Below are positions 10,216 through 21,823 of a stretch of DNA of 64,000 nucleotides, piece by piece. The DNA is taken from the NCBI GenBank assembly GCA_964017185.1, contig OZ024870.1, positions 65,388,812-65,452,811 on the forward strand, written 5' to 3'. This DNA comes from Rugalucina vietnamica. Taxonomy: Eukaryota > Mollusca > Bivalvia > Lucinida > Lucinidae. Below the pieces are notes generated by a model. The model was not told the DNA's origin, ran no database searches, and worked only from the letters and a program-made list of their open reading frames with translations. The position numbers and the translations under genes are program-made. Positions within the stretch are counted from its first letter, which is position 1. Each line of letters begins with the position of its first letter.

Positions 10216-11104
10216 GCTTCAACACCATCATTGATTATTTTTCTCACCCACCTTTTAAAACATTTTGACTCTGAATAGGCTTCAAGTTCTGTTCAGGCAG
10301 CCATTTTGTTTGGACATAAAATAATATGCAAATTAGCCTGTGAAACAAATAAAAATAATTTTGTATTTGCAAGTTCACCTTACAAAAATATTAAATCATC
10401 ATTTTGTTTTATTCACAAGATTCCCAGCAAAATTAATTTTTTAGATTTTTATGGGAGCAGCAGACTACAATTACTCTTGATATCTTCCTGAAATTAACAC
10501 CTGCTAGGCTATTTTTGTCTCTGACAGTTGACACCTGGCTCATCACTTCCTTATATGGAAGTAAGCATTAGGTGTACATTTCTATTAGCTAAATACAGAA
10601 ATGATTGACATTTTGAGACAGCTAAAAATGTACTAGTACTGAGACAGAAATATCCCAGACAGGCACACAAAGGGATATGCTTGTCTGGTGGGTGAGAAAT
10701 TGACCTTTCAACCCACGGCAAGTGTTTTAAAGTTGTATCCAAGGCCAGTACATGCCTGTGTCTTCATTTTGATCTTGACTAAATAAAGGCAAACCGCCCT
10801 AAACCTGAAAATTCTTACCTTTCATGCAAACATATTCATGTAATGAATTCCCTCTGACTCCCATCTTTATACAGTAAAACTGGGGTCAACATTAATTTTA
10901 ACGACCATAAATAATGCTGTTCATTGCACAAATAGAGGATCTTACATCATGAAAGCGAATTTCATATTAAACTATTAAACAAGCTTTTGCTGAGATAAAT
11001 AAATTTCATGTGAAATGACGAGTATAAAATTCCTTTTTAGCTCGACTGCACGTAGTGCATAGACATGGGCATGTTTTGTAATTGATAGTAATTCAATGAA
11101 TATA
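10216..11104. other. Intronic sequence, no gene
   Basis: AT-rich NDOR1 intron with no coding signal on either strand. The piece 10925-11040 is a relative of the CATATGA repeat at 960-1330. I see nothing else. Confidence 0.6.
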
Positions 11105-11340
11105 TGAGCCGCATTGTGCGAAAACAGGATTATTGCCTATGCGAAAACAAAGGCGCAGATCAGCTTCGCAGTAACTGTGAAGCTGATCAGTGCCTTTATT
11201 TTCGCTACATGGATAGACAACCCCTCTCCTTCTTAAATCCTTAATTTCAAGCTTCTAACCATCTTCTGTGAATGCACAGACCAGTTTATGTGAGACCTGG
11301 TCGGAAACCCCGAAGACTGGTTTTCATGCGTAACGGATCA
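11105..11340 (-). mobile_element. M1 MITE upstream of short NDOR1 exon
   Basis: Ends 23 bases before the exon at 11364, so the likely branch-point region of that intron is inside or right at the element end (TAACGGATCA). Confidence 0.88.
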
Positions 11341-11363
11341 TATAATGTGTGACATCATTGCAG

Positions 11364-11411
11364 GATGATTTGTTCACATACTGTAACAGAGTGAAAAGAA
11401 CAACTTTAGAG
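11364..11411 (+). CDS. NDOR1: NDOR1 short exon (48 bp)
   Basis: A 16-residue exon reading DDLFTYCNRVKRTTLE, matching the conserved E.LF.YCNR..RT.LE motif of NDOR1. Phase 0 on both sides; acceptor TTGCAG, donor GAG|GTAAAT. It is too short to be found by ORF length. An M1 element ends 23 bases upstream of it. Confidence 0.93.
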
Positions 11412-11447
11412 GTAAATTTCATGCTTATTGCATATTAGCAGTAACTG

Positions 11448-11612
11448 CACAGCTGATAAGATCCTTTGTTTCCACTTTATTGATACTACAATCACTCCTT
11501 TACTTAAATCCAAAGTTTCAAGCTACTAGCCTGCTTCTGTGACTGCACAGGCTGGTTTATGTCGGACCTGGTCGGAAACCCAGATTGTTGGTTTTCTCAC
11601 ACGAGGGCCTAT
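11448..11612 (-). mobile_element. M1 fragment
   Basis: Begins in the apex (GTAACTGCACAGCTGATAAG) and runs to the GAGGGCCTATA end; the other half is missing. Confidence 0.75.
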
Positions 11613-11814
11613 ATGCACAAACAAGGCACAGATGAGAAGCAGGGTAATATTGCAGCTCAATCAACATTGTTATTTTCACAACTTAAGCAGGAGTTGTGTG
11701 TTGGACTTATGGTTAGAGTTCATGCGACTGAATCAAGGGTGGGTTTGATCTACATTTTCACCGGAAGTGTCGTTGAGCAAGGCACATGAACTCACCATAG
11801 TGATAGATAAAACC

Positions 11815-12063
11815 CTGGACCCAGTTGTTCAAAGCATCGTTAGCTTAACGATATCGTTAAGACATAAATTTGTTAAGCAAATATCAGCTAAAGTAACAAA
11901 TACACTGTTATTTTTTGTTGAAAAAATGTGAGAATCCTTTGCAGTGCAAAGGATTCTCACATTTTTTCAACAAAAAATAACAGTGTATTTGTAATATTAA
12001 TGTTTGAAATTTTAACGAAACTTTAACTAACGACGTCGTTAGTTTTGAACAACTCGGCCCTGG
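11815..12063. mobile_element. M3 MITE with ~50-bp perfect palindrome
   Basis: Ends CTGGACCCAGTTGTTCAAAG and TTTTGAACAACTCGGCCCTGG-type. Subterminal GTTAGCTTAACG and CGACGTCGTTAG. The centre is a palindrome from AACAAATACACTGTTATTTT to its complement with apex TTTGCAGTGCAAA. The copy at 57911-58159 is nearly identical. Confidence 0.88.
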
Positions 12064-12245
12064 AAGTGCATACTCAGTCCTGACATTGCTGCACAATAAT
12101 GTTTACTGGGATGTTAAACCACATAATAAACATAAAACTGCTGAAGAAGTGAGCCTGTAGCTTGGTAATGGTCGATAGTTTGCTGCTTTGTTAGCAGCTA
12201 AACAGAGACCAGTCATTGTATTGACATTTCTTTTGTGGAAACAAA

Positions 12246-12481
12246 TGAGCCGCCTCGTGGGAAAACCAACAATCTGCATAGGCGAAAACAAAGGCGCAGA
12301 TCAGCTTCGCGGCAACCGGGAAGCTGATCAGCGCCTTTGTTTTCGCTTCTCGGATAGTACAATTCCTCTTCTACTTAAATCCGAAATTTCAAGCTTCTAG
12401 CTCTTTTCTGTAACTCTACAGGTCGGTTTGTGTCGGACCTGTTCGGAAACCACATTGTTGGTTTTCCCACGAGGCGGCTCA
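12246..12481 (-). mobile_element. M1 MITE
   Basis: Full length, AA flanks; TIR variant TGAGCCGCCTCGTGGGAAAA. Confidence 0.92.
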
Positions 12482-12946
12482 AAATTACTATTAATAGCTT
12501 TGTAGGGCAGAAGTGAATGGACACTAAATATTTTTGCTGTTGTTTCTGGGAAACTATGCCCAGGTACAGTTTGATGGTGTAAAAACTGTTGAATTACCTG
12601 AGCTGTTATTAAACTATAGATGTATTAAGGCCTCCTCACTCATAAGTGAAAATCCCTCGACGGAGACTTGGGTAGACATGTGTTTTATTGTGAATAGAAA
12701 TTCTTGTTTGTTTGATTCATTGCTTTATGTCCCTTTCAACAGCTTACATTACGACATGACCATTACTATTGACTGGTACATAAAGCAATTACTCAAACGA
12801 ACAAAAACTATTTTCATGCAAGTCTGTGTCGAGAGATTTTCGCTTATGTGGGACAAGACCTTCAAAAGCAACAAATCAAATAAACAAAGAGTACAGATAG
12901 TATCATTCCTCTGATAGATAGAGAGCCATTTTCTTATTAATTTCAG

Positions 12947-13054
12947 GTGTTTCACGACTTCCCGAAGACCAGTGCCAACATTCCGTTTGCCTATTTCTTT
13001 GATCTCATACCAGTGCTGCAACCTAGAGCTTTCTCTATAGCGTCATCTATAATG
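12947..13054 (+). CDS. NDOR1: NDOR1 exon with FAD-binding R-x-F-S motif
   Basis: Reads VFHDFPKTSANIPFAYFFDL, then IPVLQPRAFSIASSIM. RAFSIASS is the FAD phosphate-binding motif (R-x-[YF]-S) of the ferredoxin reductase-type fold, here in NDOR1 form after LIPV..PR. Phase 0 at both ends; acceptor TTTCAG, donor ATG|GTAAAC. An M1 copy starts about 17 bases after the donor. Confidence 0.95.
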
Positions 13055-13069
13055 GTAAACTGTGTCAAG

Positions 13070-13416
13070 TTATGAGAAAAACTGGATTTTTACCTATGCA
13101 AAAACTGGATTTTTACCTATGCAAAAACTGGATTTTTACCTATGCAAAAACTGGATTTTTACCTATGCAAAAACTGGATTTTTACCTATGCAAAAACTGG
13201 ATTTTTACCAATGCGAAAACTAGATTTTTACCTATGCGAAAACAAAGGGGCAGATCAGCTGTGCTGTTACTGCACAACTGGTCAGCACCTTTGTTTTCGT
13301 AACATGGATAGTACAATTCCTTTTCTTCCTAAATCCATCTTCTGTGACTGCACAGGCTGGTTTGTGTCAGACCTGGTCAGAAACCCCGAAGACCGGTTTT
13401 CTTGTGTCTCGGCTCA
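13070..13416 (-). mobile_element. M1 MITE with internal 23-bp expansion
   Basis: Starts with ATGAGAAAAACTGG (the TGAGCC tip is lost) and ends GGCTCA. The region just inside the TIR has expanded into the tandem array at 13077-13241. It starts about 17 bases after the NDOR1 exon donor at 13054. Confidence 0.85.
13077..13241 (+). repeat. 23-bp tandem repeat inside M1
   Basis: Seven units of AAAAACTGG-ATTTTTACC-TATGC; the last two diverge to CAATGC and CTAG. In other M1 copies this subterminal stretch occurs once (AAAACCGGATTTTTGCCTATG). Confidence 0.95.
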
Positions 13417-13454
13417 AATAAGAATAGAAATTCCAGCATTGTTACAATCGAAAT

Positions 13455-13651
13455 TGTGCCACGATGCAAGAAAGCCGATCTTCGGGGTTTCCGACCAGGT
13501 CTGACACAAAAAAAGCTGTGCATCTACAGAAGCAGGCTACAGGCTTGAAATATTGGCTATTGGTAGAAGAGGTATTGTACTATCGGAGTAGTGAAAACAA
13601 AGGCATCTTTGTTTTCGCATATGCCAAAATCTTGTTTTCTCAAGACAGGGC
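13455..13651 (+). mobile_element. M1 copy with deleted stem
   Basis: Left TIR GCCACGATGCAAGAAAGCCG, then a body whose hairpin is reduced to GAAAACAAAGGCATCTTTG. Confidence 0.75.
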
Positions 13652-13702
13652 TCATTTACTATCCCAGCTCATGATGACAAAAAATTCTTGGGTTTTTACA
13701 TA

Positions 13703-13926
13703 TGAGCCGCGACGCAAGAAAACCGGTCTTCGGGGTTTCCGACAAGGTCTGACACAAACTGACCTGTACAGTCACAGATGCGGGCTAGAAGCTTGAAATT
13801 TTGGATGTAAGAAAAAGTGGAAATGTACAATCCGTGAAGCAAAAACAAAGGCGCTGTAACCGCGAAGCTGATCTGCGCCTTTGTTTTCGCATAGGCAAAA
13901 ATCCGGTTTTCTCATGATGCGGCTCA
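13703..13926 (+). mobile_element. M1 copy with half-stem deletion
   Basis: Normal ends, but the ascending stem is cut (GGCGCTGTAACCGCGAAGC), losing about 13 bases next to the apex. Confidence 0.88.
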
Positions 13927-14178
13927 TATCTGATAAGAAGGATGTAGATCAGCTGTGCATCCAGCACTTTTGCTTTAGCTGATCAAGAGAGAACAAAATT
14001 ATTAATCTTCCTCAGATATAAATTCAAATTTTCAGGCGTTTAGCAATCTGTGGCTGAACAGTGTGATTTGTGTCAGTCCTGGATACTAACCCTGAAAACT
14101 TTGTTTTTCTCGTGATGAGTCTCCTAACATGTACCTTGTCTGAAACCATCGTTCATCGGGTTGTGTACTTATGCAAGA

Positions 14179-14537
14179 CATACCGTATTCGTTCCAATTA
14201 GCGCACAGTGCGCTTAACTTTTCAAAATAATTTAAAGTTAAGGTACCAAAATATTGTTCTAATAAGCGCACACTAGGAACGAAAACAACACATAATCTGC
14301 TAAAACTACCATGTAGAAACTACCAATAATGATGTCATTAAACTCTTCCAACCGTTGCAAAACAGTGTTTGGTCATCTAAACTTGAGTTTTAACCTTATT
14401 TAATGCGCTATAAATGTGTAAAATTGATTATAAATACGAATATGCTTGTCAAGCAGTGTGCGCTTATGCACACGATTTTCGGAAACGACCAGGGTGTGCG
14501 CTTATTGGAGCATGTGCGCTAATTAGAACGAATACGG
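14179..14537 (-). mobile_element. M8 element, uninterrupted
   Basis: Ends CGTATTCGTTCCAATTAGCG and GCGCTAATTAGAACGAATAC; same subterminal GCGCAC motifs as the copy at 8825, without the M1 insert. Confidence 0.85.
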
Positions 14538-14586
14538 TAATTACTTTCCACAGTATTGTTGCTTCCAACATTCATCCTATTTGCAG

Positions 14587-14785
14587 GCACATCCAAATGA
14601 AATACAACTTCTAATGGCTGTGGTGAAGTATAAAACCAGGATTAAAGCTCCGAGACGAGGCGTCTGCTCTACATGGTTGTCCAGCTTGAACCCGGCTGCT
14701 GACACTATGGTACCAGTCTGGGTAAAGAAGGGAACCATAAGGTTTCCTAGCAACAAGGATACTCCTGTGATTATGGTTGGGCCAG
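14587..14785 (+). CDS. NDOR1: NDOR1 exon (FAD/NADPH domain junction)
   Basis: Starts AHPNEIQLLMAVVKYKTRIK, contains APRRGVCSTWLSSL, then the loop and VPVWVKKGTIRFPSNKDTPV ending IMVGPG. The PRRG.CS.WL motif and VIMVGPG (start of the NADPH phosphate-binding loop) identify NDOR1. Acceptor TTGCAG, donor CCAG|GTAATA. An M1 copy begins 8 bases after the donor. Confidence 0.95.
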
Positions 14786-14793
14786 GTAATATT

Positions 14794-15025
14794 TGAGCCG
14801 CATCGTGAGAAAACCGGATATTTGCCTATGCGAAAACAAAGGCGCAGATCAGCTTCGCGGTAACCGCGAAGCTGATCAGCGCCTTTGTTTTCGCTACACG
14901 GATAATTTCTCTTCTTCTTAAATCCGAAATTTCAAGCTTCTAGCCTGCTCCTGTGACTGTACAGGTTGGTTTGTGTCAGACCTGGTCGAAAACCCCGAAG
15001 ACCGGTTTTCTCGCGTCGCGGCTCA
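14794..15025 (-). mobile_element. M1 MITE 8 bp after an NDOR1 donor
   Basis: Near-consensus reverse copy with TT flanks. It begins immediately after GTAATATT of the donor region. Confidence 0.93.
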
Positions 15026-15155
15026 TTTGTCATGCGAGAAAACCTGTCTTTGGGATTTCTGACAAGGTCCAACATAAACCGACCTTTGCAGCTTTAGAAT
15101 ATGGCTAGAAGCTTGAAATTTCTGATTTAGGAGAAGTGGAATTGTACTATTGAGT
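15026..15155 (+). mobile_element. M1 fragment abutting the previous copy
   Basis: Left half only, to GGAATTGTACTATTGAG; no hairpin. Confidence 0.75.
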
Positions 15156-16461
15156 GTTAAAATTTACATTTCTTGCCTTCATGATAATTTCATATTCCAA
15201 CACAACATTATCATTTTCGCCTTAAGATGTGAATATTTGTAGCCTCACAATTCCAAAATTTTTGCTTATGTTGAAAATACCTTTTTTGATACATATACAT
15301 ATTCTATTATAGTTGATATAGAATACCCATGAACTCAAGAAATAGCAATTAATTTCGAAAATGTCAATTCATGGAATAATATATTGTCGGTCGGGTACCA
15401 AATCCTTGTATCTGCGATTTTACAACTTTCAACCTATGGAAACGGTGTATTAGAAAAACGGTGAATCAACGGGGGTTAATCGGAAAAATGTGAACCATCG
15501 GGCGAGGTGTCGGTGACACATGGGGATTTGCACTAGATAAAAGGTATGTTGTTTGTTTACTTCTATTTTGAAGCGAAAGCTAAAAATACTGCAGTAAATA
15601 AAAACAAATCGAACACTTGCAGGAGCTGTAAGGGTCTTTGATGCAGCCCCGGAAACCCTAAAATTGTTGAAAATGTATTTTGTTTAATCGCCACAGTGCG
15701 CCCCATTTTACTACTCAAACATTTCAGTTGACTTTCGGTTGTATTTTTTGTTTATTTTTTATGCTTACATCGAATTACGAATGTAAACAACCTTAATTCA
15801 GATTGGTGAATATAGAAAAGTAAACTCCTGATTATCAACCTTCAGAAAATTTGTAAAAAAGACTGAGAAAATCGAGATTCAGCCGGGTGATTGATTATTT
15901 GGTAAGTCTCCGGGCAAGTTGTGTGTGTCGCCGGGGAGCAACCAAATTTTGATGGAATAAAACTTTATTTTCTTAATTCTAGCCAGTACATGATTGTTGT
16001 TTTTTAACTTTTAGGTGGAGTGGGATCATATCTATCCCAATTACGGATGCTATAAACACACGTTAATCACCGGCAGTGATGAGAACTCGGACGTTCCTCG
16101 TCCGCAGCGTCCGTCATATCGCACTGTTCGCATATATATAGTTTTTTTTTTTTTGCTGGTTAAATGAAGCTGAAGCAAATGAAAACGTGTAAGAAATAAT
16201 TGGAAAAGATACTGTCTCCAATTCATAAATTTCTTCGGTTGCCGATTTGAAGACTGGGAAAATTATAACAGTAAACGCAGGTCCAATCTTTGGAAATAAC
16301 ATGGAACAGTATCTATTGGGGTAGCTTCTTTCCCAAAATTATCAGGGCCTGAAATGCCCCCTCTGATGTCTACCGCTGAGGTGCCAGATGTTTGCGTGTC
16401 GAAGCTTAACGTTTCTTGTGAGATCTAGGGACAACGATACCACAGTCACAGCCCCCGCTAG

Positions 16462-16698
16462 AGCGCGGTAGCTGAAGCGGTAGAGCGTCAGACTGTCACT
16501 CTGGAGCGAGAGGTCCTGGGTTCGATCCAAACGAGCGCCGTGTAGGGTTCGAGCCCCGCACGGGTCACATGTGGGACAAGTCAAGTTCTGCTTGCAGGTG
16601 TGTCAGGTGCTTTTTCCTGGAGTACTCCTATTTTCGCCCCACCTACTGATTTGTTAATGAGTGAAATAATTGGCTTTTAAGGCACGTAAAACTTAATC

Positions 16699-16729
<31 letters not shown>

Positions 16730-16740
16730 TCAATAAAAAT
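16462..16740 (+). mobile_element. tRNA-derived SINE with (AAT)n tail
   Basis: The head resembles tRNA-Asp: A box TAGCTGAAGCGGTAGAGCG, anticodon-like GTC in ACTGTCACT, B box GGTTCGATCC (16519-16528). The body contains CAAGTTCTGCTTGCAGGTG and CCCCACCTACTGA; the tail is (TAA)n at 16702-16732. Acceptor stem pairing is poor and there is a 3' body, so it is a SINE rather than a functional tRNA gene. Confidence 0.78.
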
Positions 16741-17629
16741 AACTGATTCGTAAAACATGACATTTCGACAGGTTCCCAAGTTTGATTAGCTTTACAATAT
16801 ACCAGGACAATGCATACCTGACGGTATTAATTGATGTTAACTTTAGGTTCGGTCTCCTTTTGTTGCTCAGTTCACACGACTGGACATTTATTTTCTCACG
16901 GGAAAAATGAGGATTTTCGACATGACTATCCGAGTAACACAAGTATAAGCGTTTCCAAAACGCTTGCGATCTCTCAGCACTAATTTCTCTGTATGACCGC
17001 GTATAAATCCACGGCTATAACCACAGACCGAAAAGACTCTGACAGCTCGGTTCAACGTGAGCTTTCATACCCGAGCCGGCATGCGCTATTTAGTGTGACC
17101 CAATCGAAGCTGCCTTGTCCAATCAAGTACGACCGGAAGTGTGGTCGATTTACAACAAGATTCCAGCCCTGTTCAATTATATATGCGCTCTCGCCGTGGC
17201 GAGATCGCAAAAAGTAACTCGAGTAACAAGACCAAACAGCACGAGTTACAGTAATGCGCATACGTATCTACGTCATGTGCTTGCGCATAACTGTAACTCT
17301 CACTTAACTCGTGTCGGCATTCAATGTTACTCGAGTTACTTGTGTTACTCGGAGTGCTGAATGCAAATGGTGATTTTATCAGGAATAGTGATAGTTCTTT
17401 CCATATTTTTGTATGTGCAGTTGGAACATCAGACACAGATTAATTTGCGCCCAAATATGCACTTTTAGAGGTCTCAGCAAATTGCTTATCAGCCATTTTC
17501 AAGTTGATTCCCGGTTTGCTTCAGTTTCCATTACTGTGGAATAGCCTCCACATGGTGCACTAGGTCACTCACTATAACAACAAAGAGATAAATGATTTTG
17601 AAAGATCGAAAAAATGTCTACCAAAACTA

Positions 17630-17841
17630 TCCTATGTTGCACCCCTTGCTTTGGAACGAAAATAAGAAAAATAAGGATACCCTTGCTACATAAAAGTGGG
17701 GTAAGATGGACGGGCATTTCTGCATGATGAGAGAGGATTCTCACATTTCTTCAACAAAAATAACAGTACATTTCATTATGTAGCTAGTTTTGTTAACAAC
17801 GATAGCGTTAAGCCAACAATGTTTTTAACAACTGGACCCTG
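17630..17841. mobile_element. M4 and M3 remnants
   Basis: 17630-17730 keeps the right half of M4 (GAAAATAAGAAAAATAAGGA, AAAAGTGGGGT). 17730-17841 keeps the right half of M3 (GGATTCTCACATTTCTTC ... AACAACTGGACCCTG). Confidence 0.68.
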
Positions 17842-18280
17842 ATATTTCTGTATTTGTTATTCTAGAATAGTGTATGAAGGTATTTCCACCAAGATGTACG
17901 TATGTATTTATCAGAAAACGTATTATTCACCATTTTTGCTGATAATAGGAAACAGCAATATGGTAAATTTTAAGCTTTCTACCAGAAAATTGTAGCTTTG
18001 TGTGGAAATACTTTCATACATTGTAGTTAGATGACTGCAGATCCTGATTGTGGTAACAGTTTTGTCTAAAATTTATCCAGCATTCCACACAGATGTGAAC
18101 AGAATCAAACAAGGGAGCAACTTGTAAATGGCTGATAAGCAATTTAGTGAGGCCACCAAAATACATATTGGGACATAAATTAATCTGCATTTGTTGGACC
18201 AACATTTGTTGGACCAACTGCACATACATGCACAAAAATATAGAAAGAATTACTATCAGTATTCCTGATAAAATCACAAT

Positions 18281-18517
18281 TGAGCCACCGCATGAGAAAA
18301 CCAACAATTTGCATATGCGAAAACAAAGGCACAAACCAGCTTCCCAATAACCGCGAAGCTGATCAGCGTCTTTGTTTTCGCTACGCAGATAGTACAATTC
18401 CTCTTTTTCTTAAATCCAAAATTTCAAGAGTCTAGCCTGCTTCTGTGACTGTACAGCCTGATTTGTGTCGGATGTGGTCGGAACTCCAAATTGTTGGTTT
18501 TCTCATCCACAGGCTCA
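18281..18517 (-). mobile_element. M1 MITE inside element A
   Basis: Full length; apex diverged (CTTCCCAATAACCGCGAAG). Confidence 0.88.
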
Positions 18518-18607
18518 ATTTTCCTTTGTACAGGTAAATTTTATAACAAGTATTAGATTTTAAGATCGGCATCCCCTTAAACCCCGACTGTTTTTCGCCT
18601 CGGAGGT

Positions 18608-18886
18608 CATTACGAAAACATGCCCATGCAATATATAGAGATTTTTTTCAAAAGCCAAAATTGAAAATTTCATTGGAAAATTTTTGATATTTTTCTTATT
18701 TTTGCTCAAAACATAGATTGTGGGTACACGTTAGAACCGCATCGGCAAGGCGGTTCTAACGAGAACCCACAATTTATGTTTCGGAGCAAAAATAAGAAAA
18801 ATAAGTATACCCCTGCAAACCCCAGTTTTTCTATATAAGAGTGGGGTTTATGGGGGTATACATTTCACGGACATGTTTTCCTGATG
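18608..18886 (+). mobile_element. M4 MITE inside element A
   Basis: Complete ends (CATTACGAAAACATGCCC / ACATGTTTTCCTGATG); good central hairpin with GCATCGGCAAGGCGG apex. Confidence 0.88.
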
Positions 18887-18999
18887 TTAAATTCCGACAC
18901 GTCCCCGCTATATGGGGGTGCACATTCTTTCGTTGTTAAGTGGCAGAATAAGCGGAAGAAAGGTCATTGTACCAAAGCATGACAGAAGTTCGTGTATTA

Positions 19000-19210
19000 C
19001 ATTAACGATCATACATTAGTGGTCATTTCATAGGCGTGTATCATAAATTTCATATGAAATGTAAGATTTTTATTATAAGAGTTTAGAGATTTTTTTTTTC
19101 TTTGATAAAATATCGTTGTCACGGACGTTACTAATTAATATGTTATTACACATGTGGTCATCTCATTTTATGGCATGTCGGACATGACCTTATCCACTGA
19201 ATAACATAGA
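19000..19210 (-). repeat. CATATGA-type repeat fragment
   Basis: Reverse relative of 960-1330 (GTGGTCATTTCATAGG, TTTCATATGAAATG, GGACATGACCTTATCCACTG). Confidence 0.6.
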
Positions 19211-19354
19211 TGTGATGCGATATATGAACGTTCGTTGAGCTACGGGCGTGGCAGCTACTTCGGTCATGCAGCCCAAAGACGTTTCTTTTGGGTCACATTT
19301 TTATGTATATACCGTAATTTTACCAAATCTGTCATTTGTCCTATATAAATGTAT

Positions 19355-19620
19355 ACACCCTATATACTGTCGGATGCAACCAAATTCTTACAGCGCAGAT
19401 TGTTGCAATATCACAAGACACATGCCGAAAGGGAATGTGTTGACTGGAAGCCGGATAAATTAGGCAACAACCTACAACACAGCAATGAACTTTTCACTGT
19501 GGGTTGTTGCTCAATTGATCTGACTACCAATCAGTAAACTCCATTTTTGTCAGGTTTCGTGTGTCGCTGCATCAATCTGCGCTGTAAGAATTTGATTGCA
19601 TCCAGCGGTATACGGCGGTG
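19355..19620. repeat. Inverted repeat around a hairpin
   Basis: GGATGCAACCAAATTCTTAC-AGCGCAGATTG at about 19371-19402 is answered in reverse by CAATCTGCGCTG-TAAGAATTTGATTGCATCC at about 19573-19603. The spacer has its own small stem (GCAACAACC / GGTTGTTGC). Confidence 0.7.
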
Positions 19621-19957
19621 AGGATAGAAAGGTAAAGAAATAACCTTTAATAATCAAGAAAGTCAGACTTAAACGATGGTCAGTCCTAAAAGGGAATAAG
19701 TCACGATTAACGACCGACATTAACATTGTCACATTTTTAAACATTAAATCACTGCCAGCACGAATTAACAGAATTCGAGGCTAACGCACAAGCAGGCTGA
19801 AAAAACAAATAGATCCACTGTTGATACGAATAACATAGAATGCAGAAATGCGTATCAGTCAGAAGGTTTATTTTCATAAATTTAAAGTAGTTCCCCTGGG
19901 GTGTTACTACCCAATTTATAGTTTCACGGCAATCACTAATATTTCCTTAGAAGCCTC

Positions 19958-20130
19958 CGTGACATGGTGGCCAAGCTACTAGCCTTGTAAATCAGGGGTC
20001 GTGTGTTCGATCCCGGGCTTCTCCAGTCTTTCGGATGAGACTTTAAACCGAGGCCCCTTCTCCATATGACCTGACAGCTGTTGAGTGGGAAGTAAAACAC
20101 CAATCAAACAAAGAAACAAACTAATATTTC
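19958..20130 (+). mobile_element. tRNA-derived SINE
   Basis: A box GTGGCCAAGCTACTAGC, B box TGTTCGATCCC, 3' core TTTCGGATGAGACTTTAAAC ... CATATGACCTGACAGCTGTT, tail CAATCAAACAAAGAAAC. Same family as the inverted copy at 30975-31090. Confidence 0.75.
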
Positions 20131-21449
20131 CGAAAATATTTCCAGATGTCGTTAGCAGTTAACGGATGGCTCATCGGAACTAAAATTGCAATTTGGTGAT
20201 GACGCTGTGTAATTGCTCAAAATATTACTGACAAAATTACTACAGTTGGGGTTGAGTTTAAAATGAATATATATACATCTACATATTTTAAACAACAAAC
20301 GGTAATCCGTTTGGGAACGATTTTCACACAAGTTCTGGCAATGATTCAGGTGAACGCTAGCGTTTTACACTTGTCGGTCTAGCACTTTAATTTCCCAACA
20401 AGAAAGGGTCGAAGATGATGCGGAATATGAAATTACCGGGTCGAAGATGACACGGAATATGAAATTACCTTGATCAAAAATAGCTCTAGAGTGTTTATAA
20501 TCGGAAATTAATGCAATTAGTTTTGATTGCCCGATGACTCACAAAATTCGCCCCGTTGTCTCACACAACTTGCCCGATGCCTCACATTATGTAAATGCAC
20601 CTAGCATTAAATCCCTTTGCAATGCTTGGCGAGATTTTATTTTTTGTGGGAATTTTCCAGTATACTATTATTCATTTGCAAATACCAACGTGACCTTCTT
20701 GGTCCATTTCTTTTACTAGAAAATCAAACGAAAATGTGTTTTCGTGACCTTGAAAGGCATGCCCTCTAAAATGGGGCGCACAATCACGCGTTTCTTGGAA
20801 TATTTATTTACAAACTGTTTACATAATAAAGAACAATAATGATTTCTACAGCTCCTGCAGCAAACAGAATTTTGACATACAACGTCACCCAGCCATGTCG
20901 GAACAAAACAAAAAGAAAATTAAAACTACGTACCGTGTCGCCATTGTAAATCCCGATGTGTCACCGACACCTCGCCCGATGGTTCACATTTTTCCGATTA
21001 ACCCCCGTTGATTCACCGTTTTTCTAATACACCGTTTCCATAGGTTGACTTTTCAGGAGTGAGAAAAAACTATTAATTTTTTATAGGGACTGTCAATATT
21101 TATGAAATCCAGATATGATATTTACAAAAAAATCACAGATTTTTTTCTTTCTTTAATTACTGAAATGGATCATGGAAAATCAAATAATTGAATGAGATAC
21201 AAATTTTTGACGCATTATTTTTTTTACAAATAATTGGACGAAATACGACTTTTGACCTTATTTTAGCATGTAATACCACATTCTGCCAACAAAGTGGTGA
21301 GGATATTGTGCCAAATGCTCGTAACTTAAGCAATTTTTGTGATCTTTTATGTGTTCTTATTGGCCTAGGACTACGATAATTTGATAGAATGTTCGCTGAA
21401 TGACTAATATTCCCATGATGTAAAAAAGCAATTTGACAAGAAGTCTACT

Positions 21450-21727
21450 CATCAGGAAAACATGTCCGTGAAATGTATACCCCCTTAAACCCCACTTTTA
21501 TATAGAAAAACTGGGGTATGCAGGGGTATACCTATTTTTTTTATTTTTGCTCCAAAACATAGATTGTGGGTACTCGTTAGAACCGCCTCGGCGAGGCAGT
21601 TCTAACTTATACCCACAATCTATGTTTTGAGCAAAAATAAGAAAAATATCAAAAATTTTGAGCCGAAATTTTTCAATTTTAAAGTTAAAAAAATCCCTAT
21701 GTATTGCATGGACAAGTTTTCGTAATG
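21450..21727 (-). mobile_element. M4 MITE
   Basis: Full length in reverse, ends CATCAGGAAAACATGTCC and GGACAAGTTTTCGTAATG. Confidence 0.88.
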
Positions 21728-21823
21728 CAACAAGGTTTTGGTACCAGACTGATGATATGGCCATGCAAAAATTTTAGTGCTCACAGTAAAGCTCACTAAT
21801 TACAATTGCCTGGTTATGCCATT

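Larger units (their letters stand above)
15430..21047. mobile_element. Large inverted-repeat element A (5.6 kb)
   Basis: Ends CAACCTATGGAAACGGTG and its complement. The left arm (about 15430-15950) matches the reverse of 20530-21047: shared blocks include AATCAACGGGGGTTAATCGG, ATCGGGCGAGGTGTCGGTGA, GCAGGAGCTGTA, GTGCGCCCCATTTTA and CGGGCAAGTTGTGTG. ACTTT flanks both ends (15425-15429 and 21048-21052), suggesting a 5-bp target duplication. The interior has a SINE at 16462, M3, M4 and M1 copies, and no transposase ORF. Arms have diverged substantially, so it is old or has been patched. Confidence 0.8.

Noticed and set aside
16462-16541. tRNA-Asp gene
   Set aside because: A and B boxes are present, but the acceptor stem does not pair well and a SINE body with (TAA)n tail follows. 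Same reasoning for 19958, 30975 and 43757.
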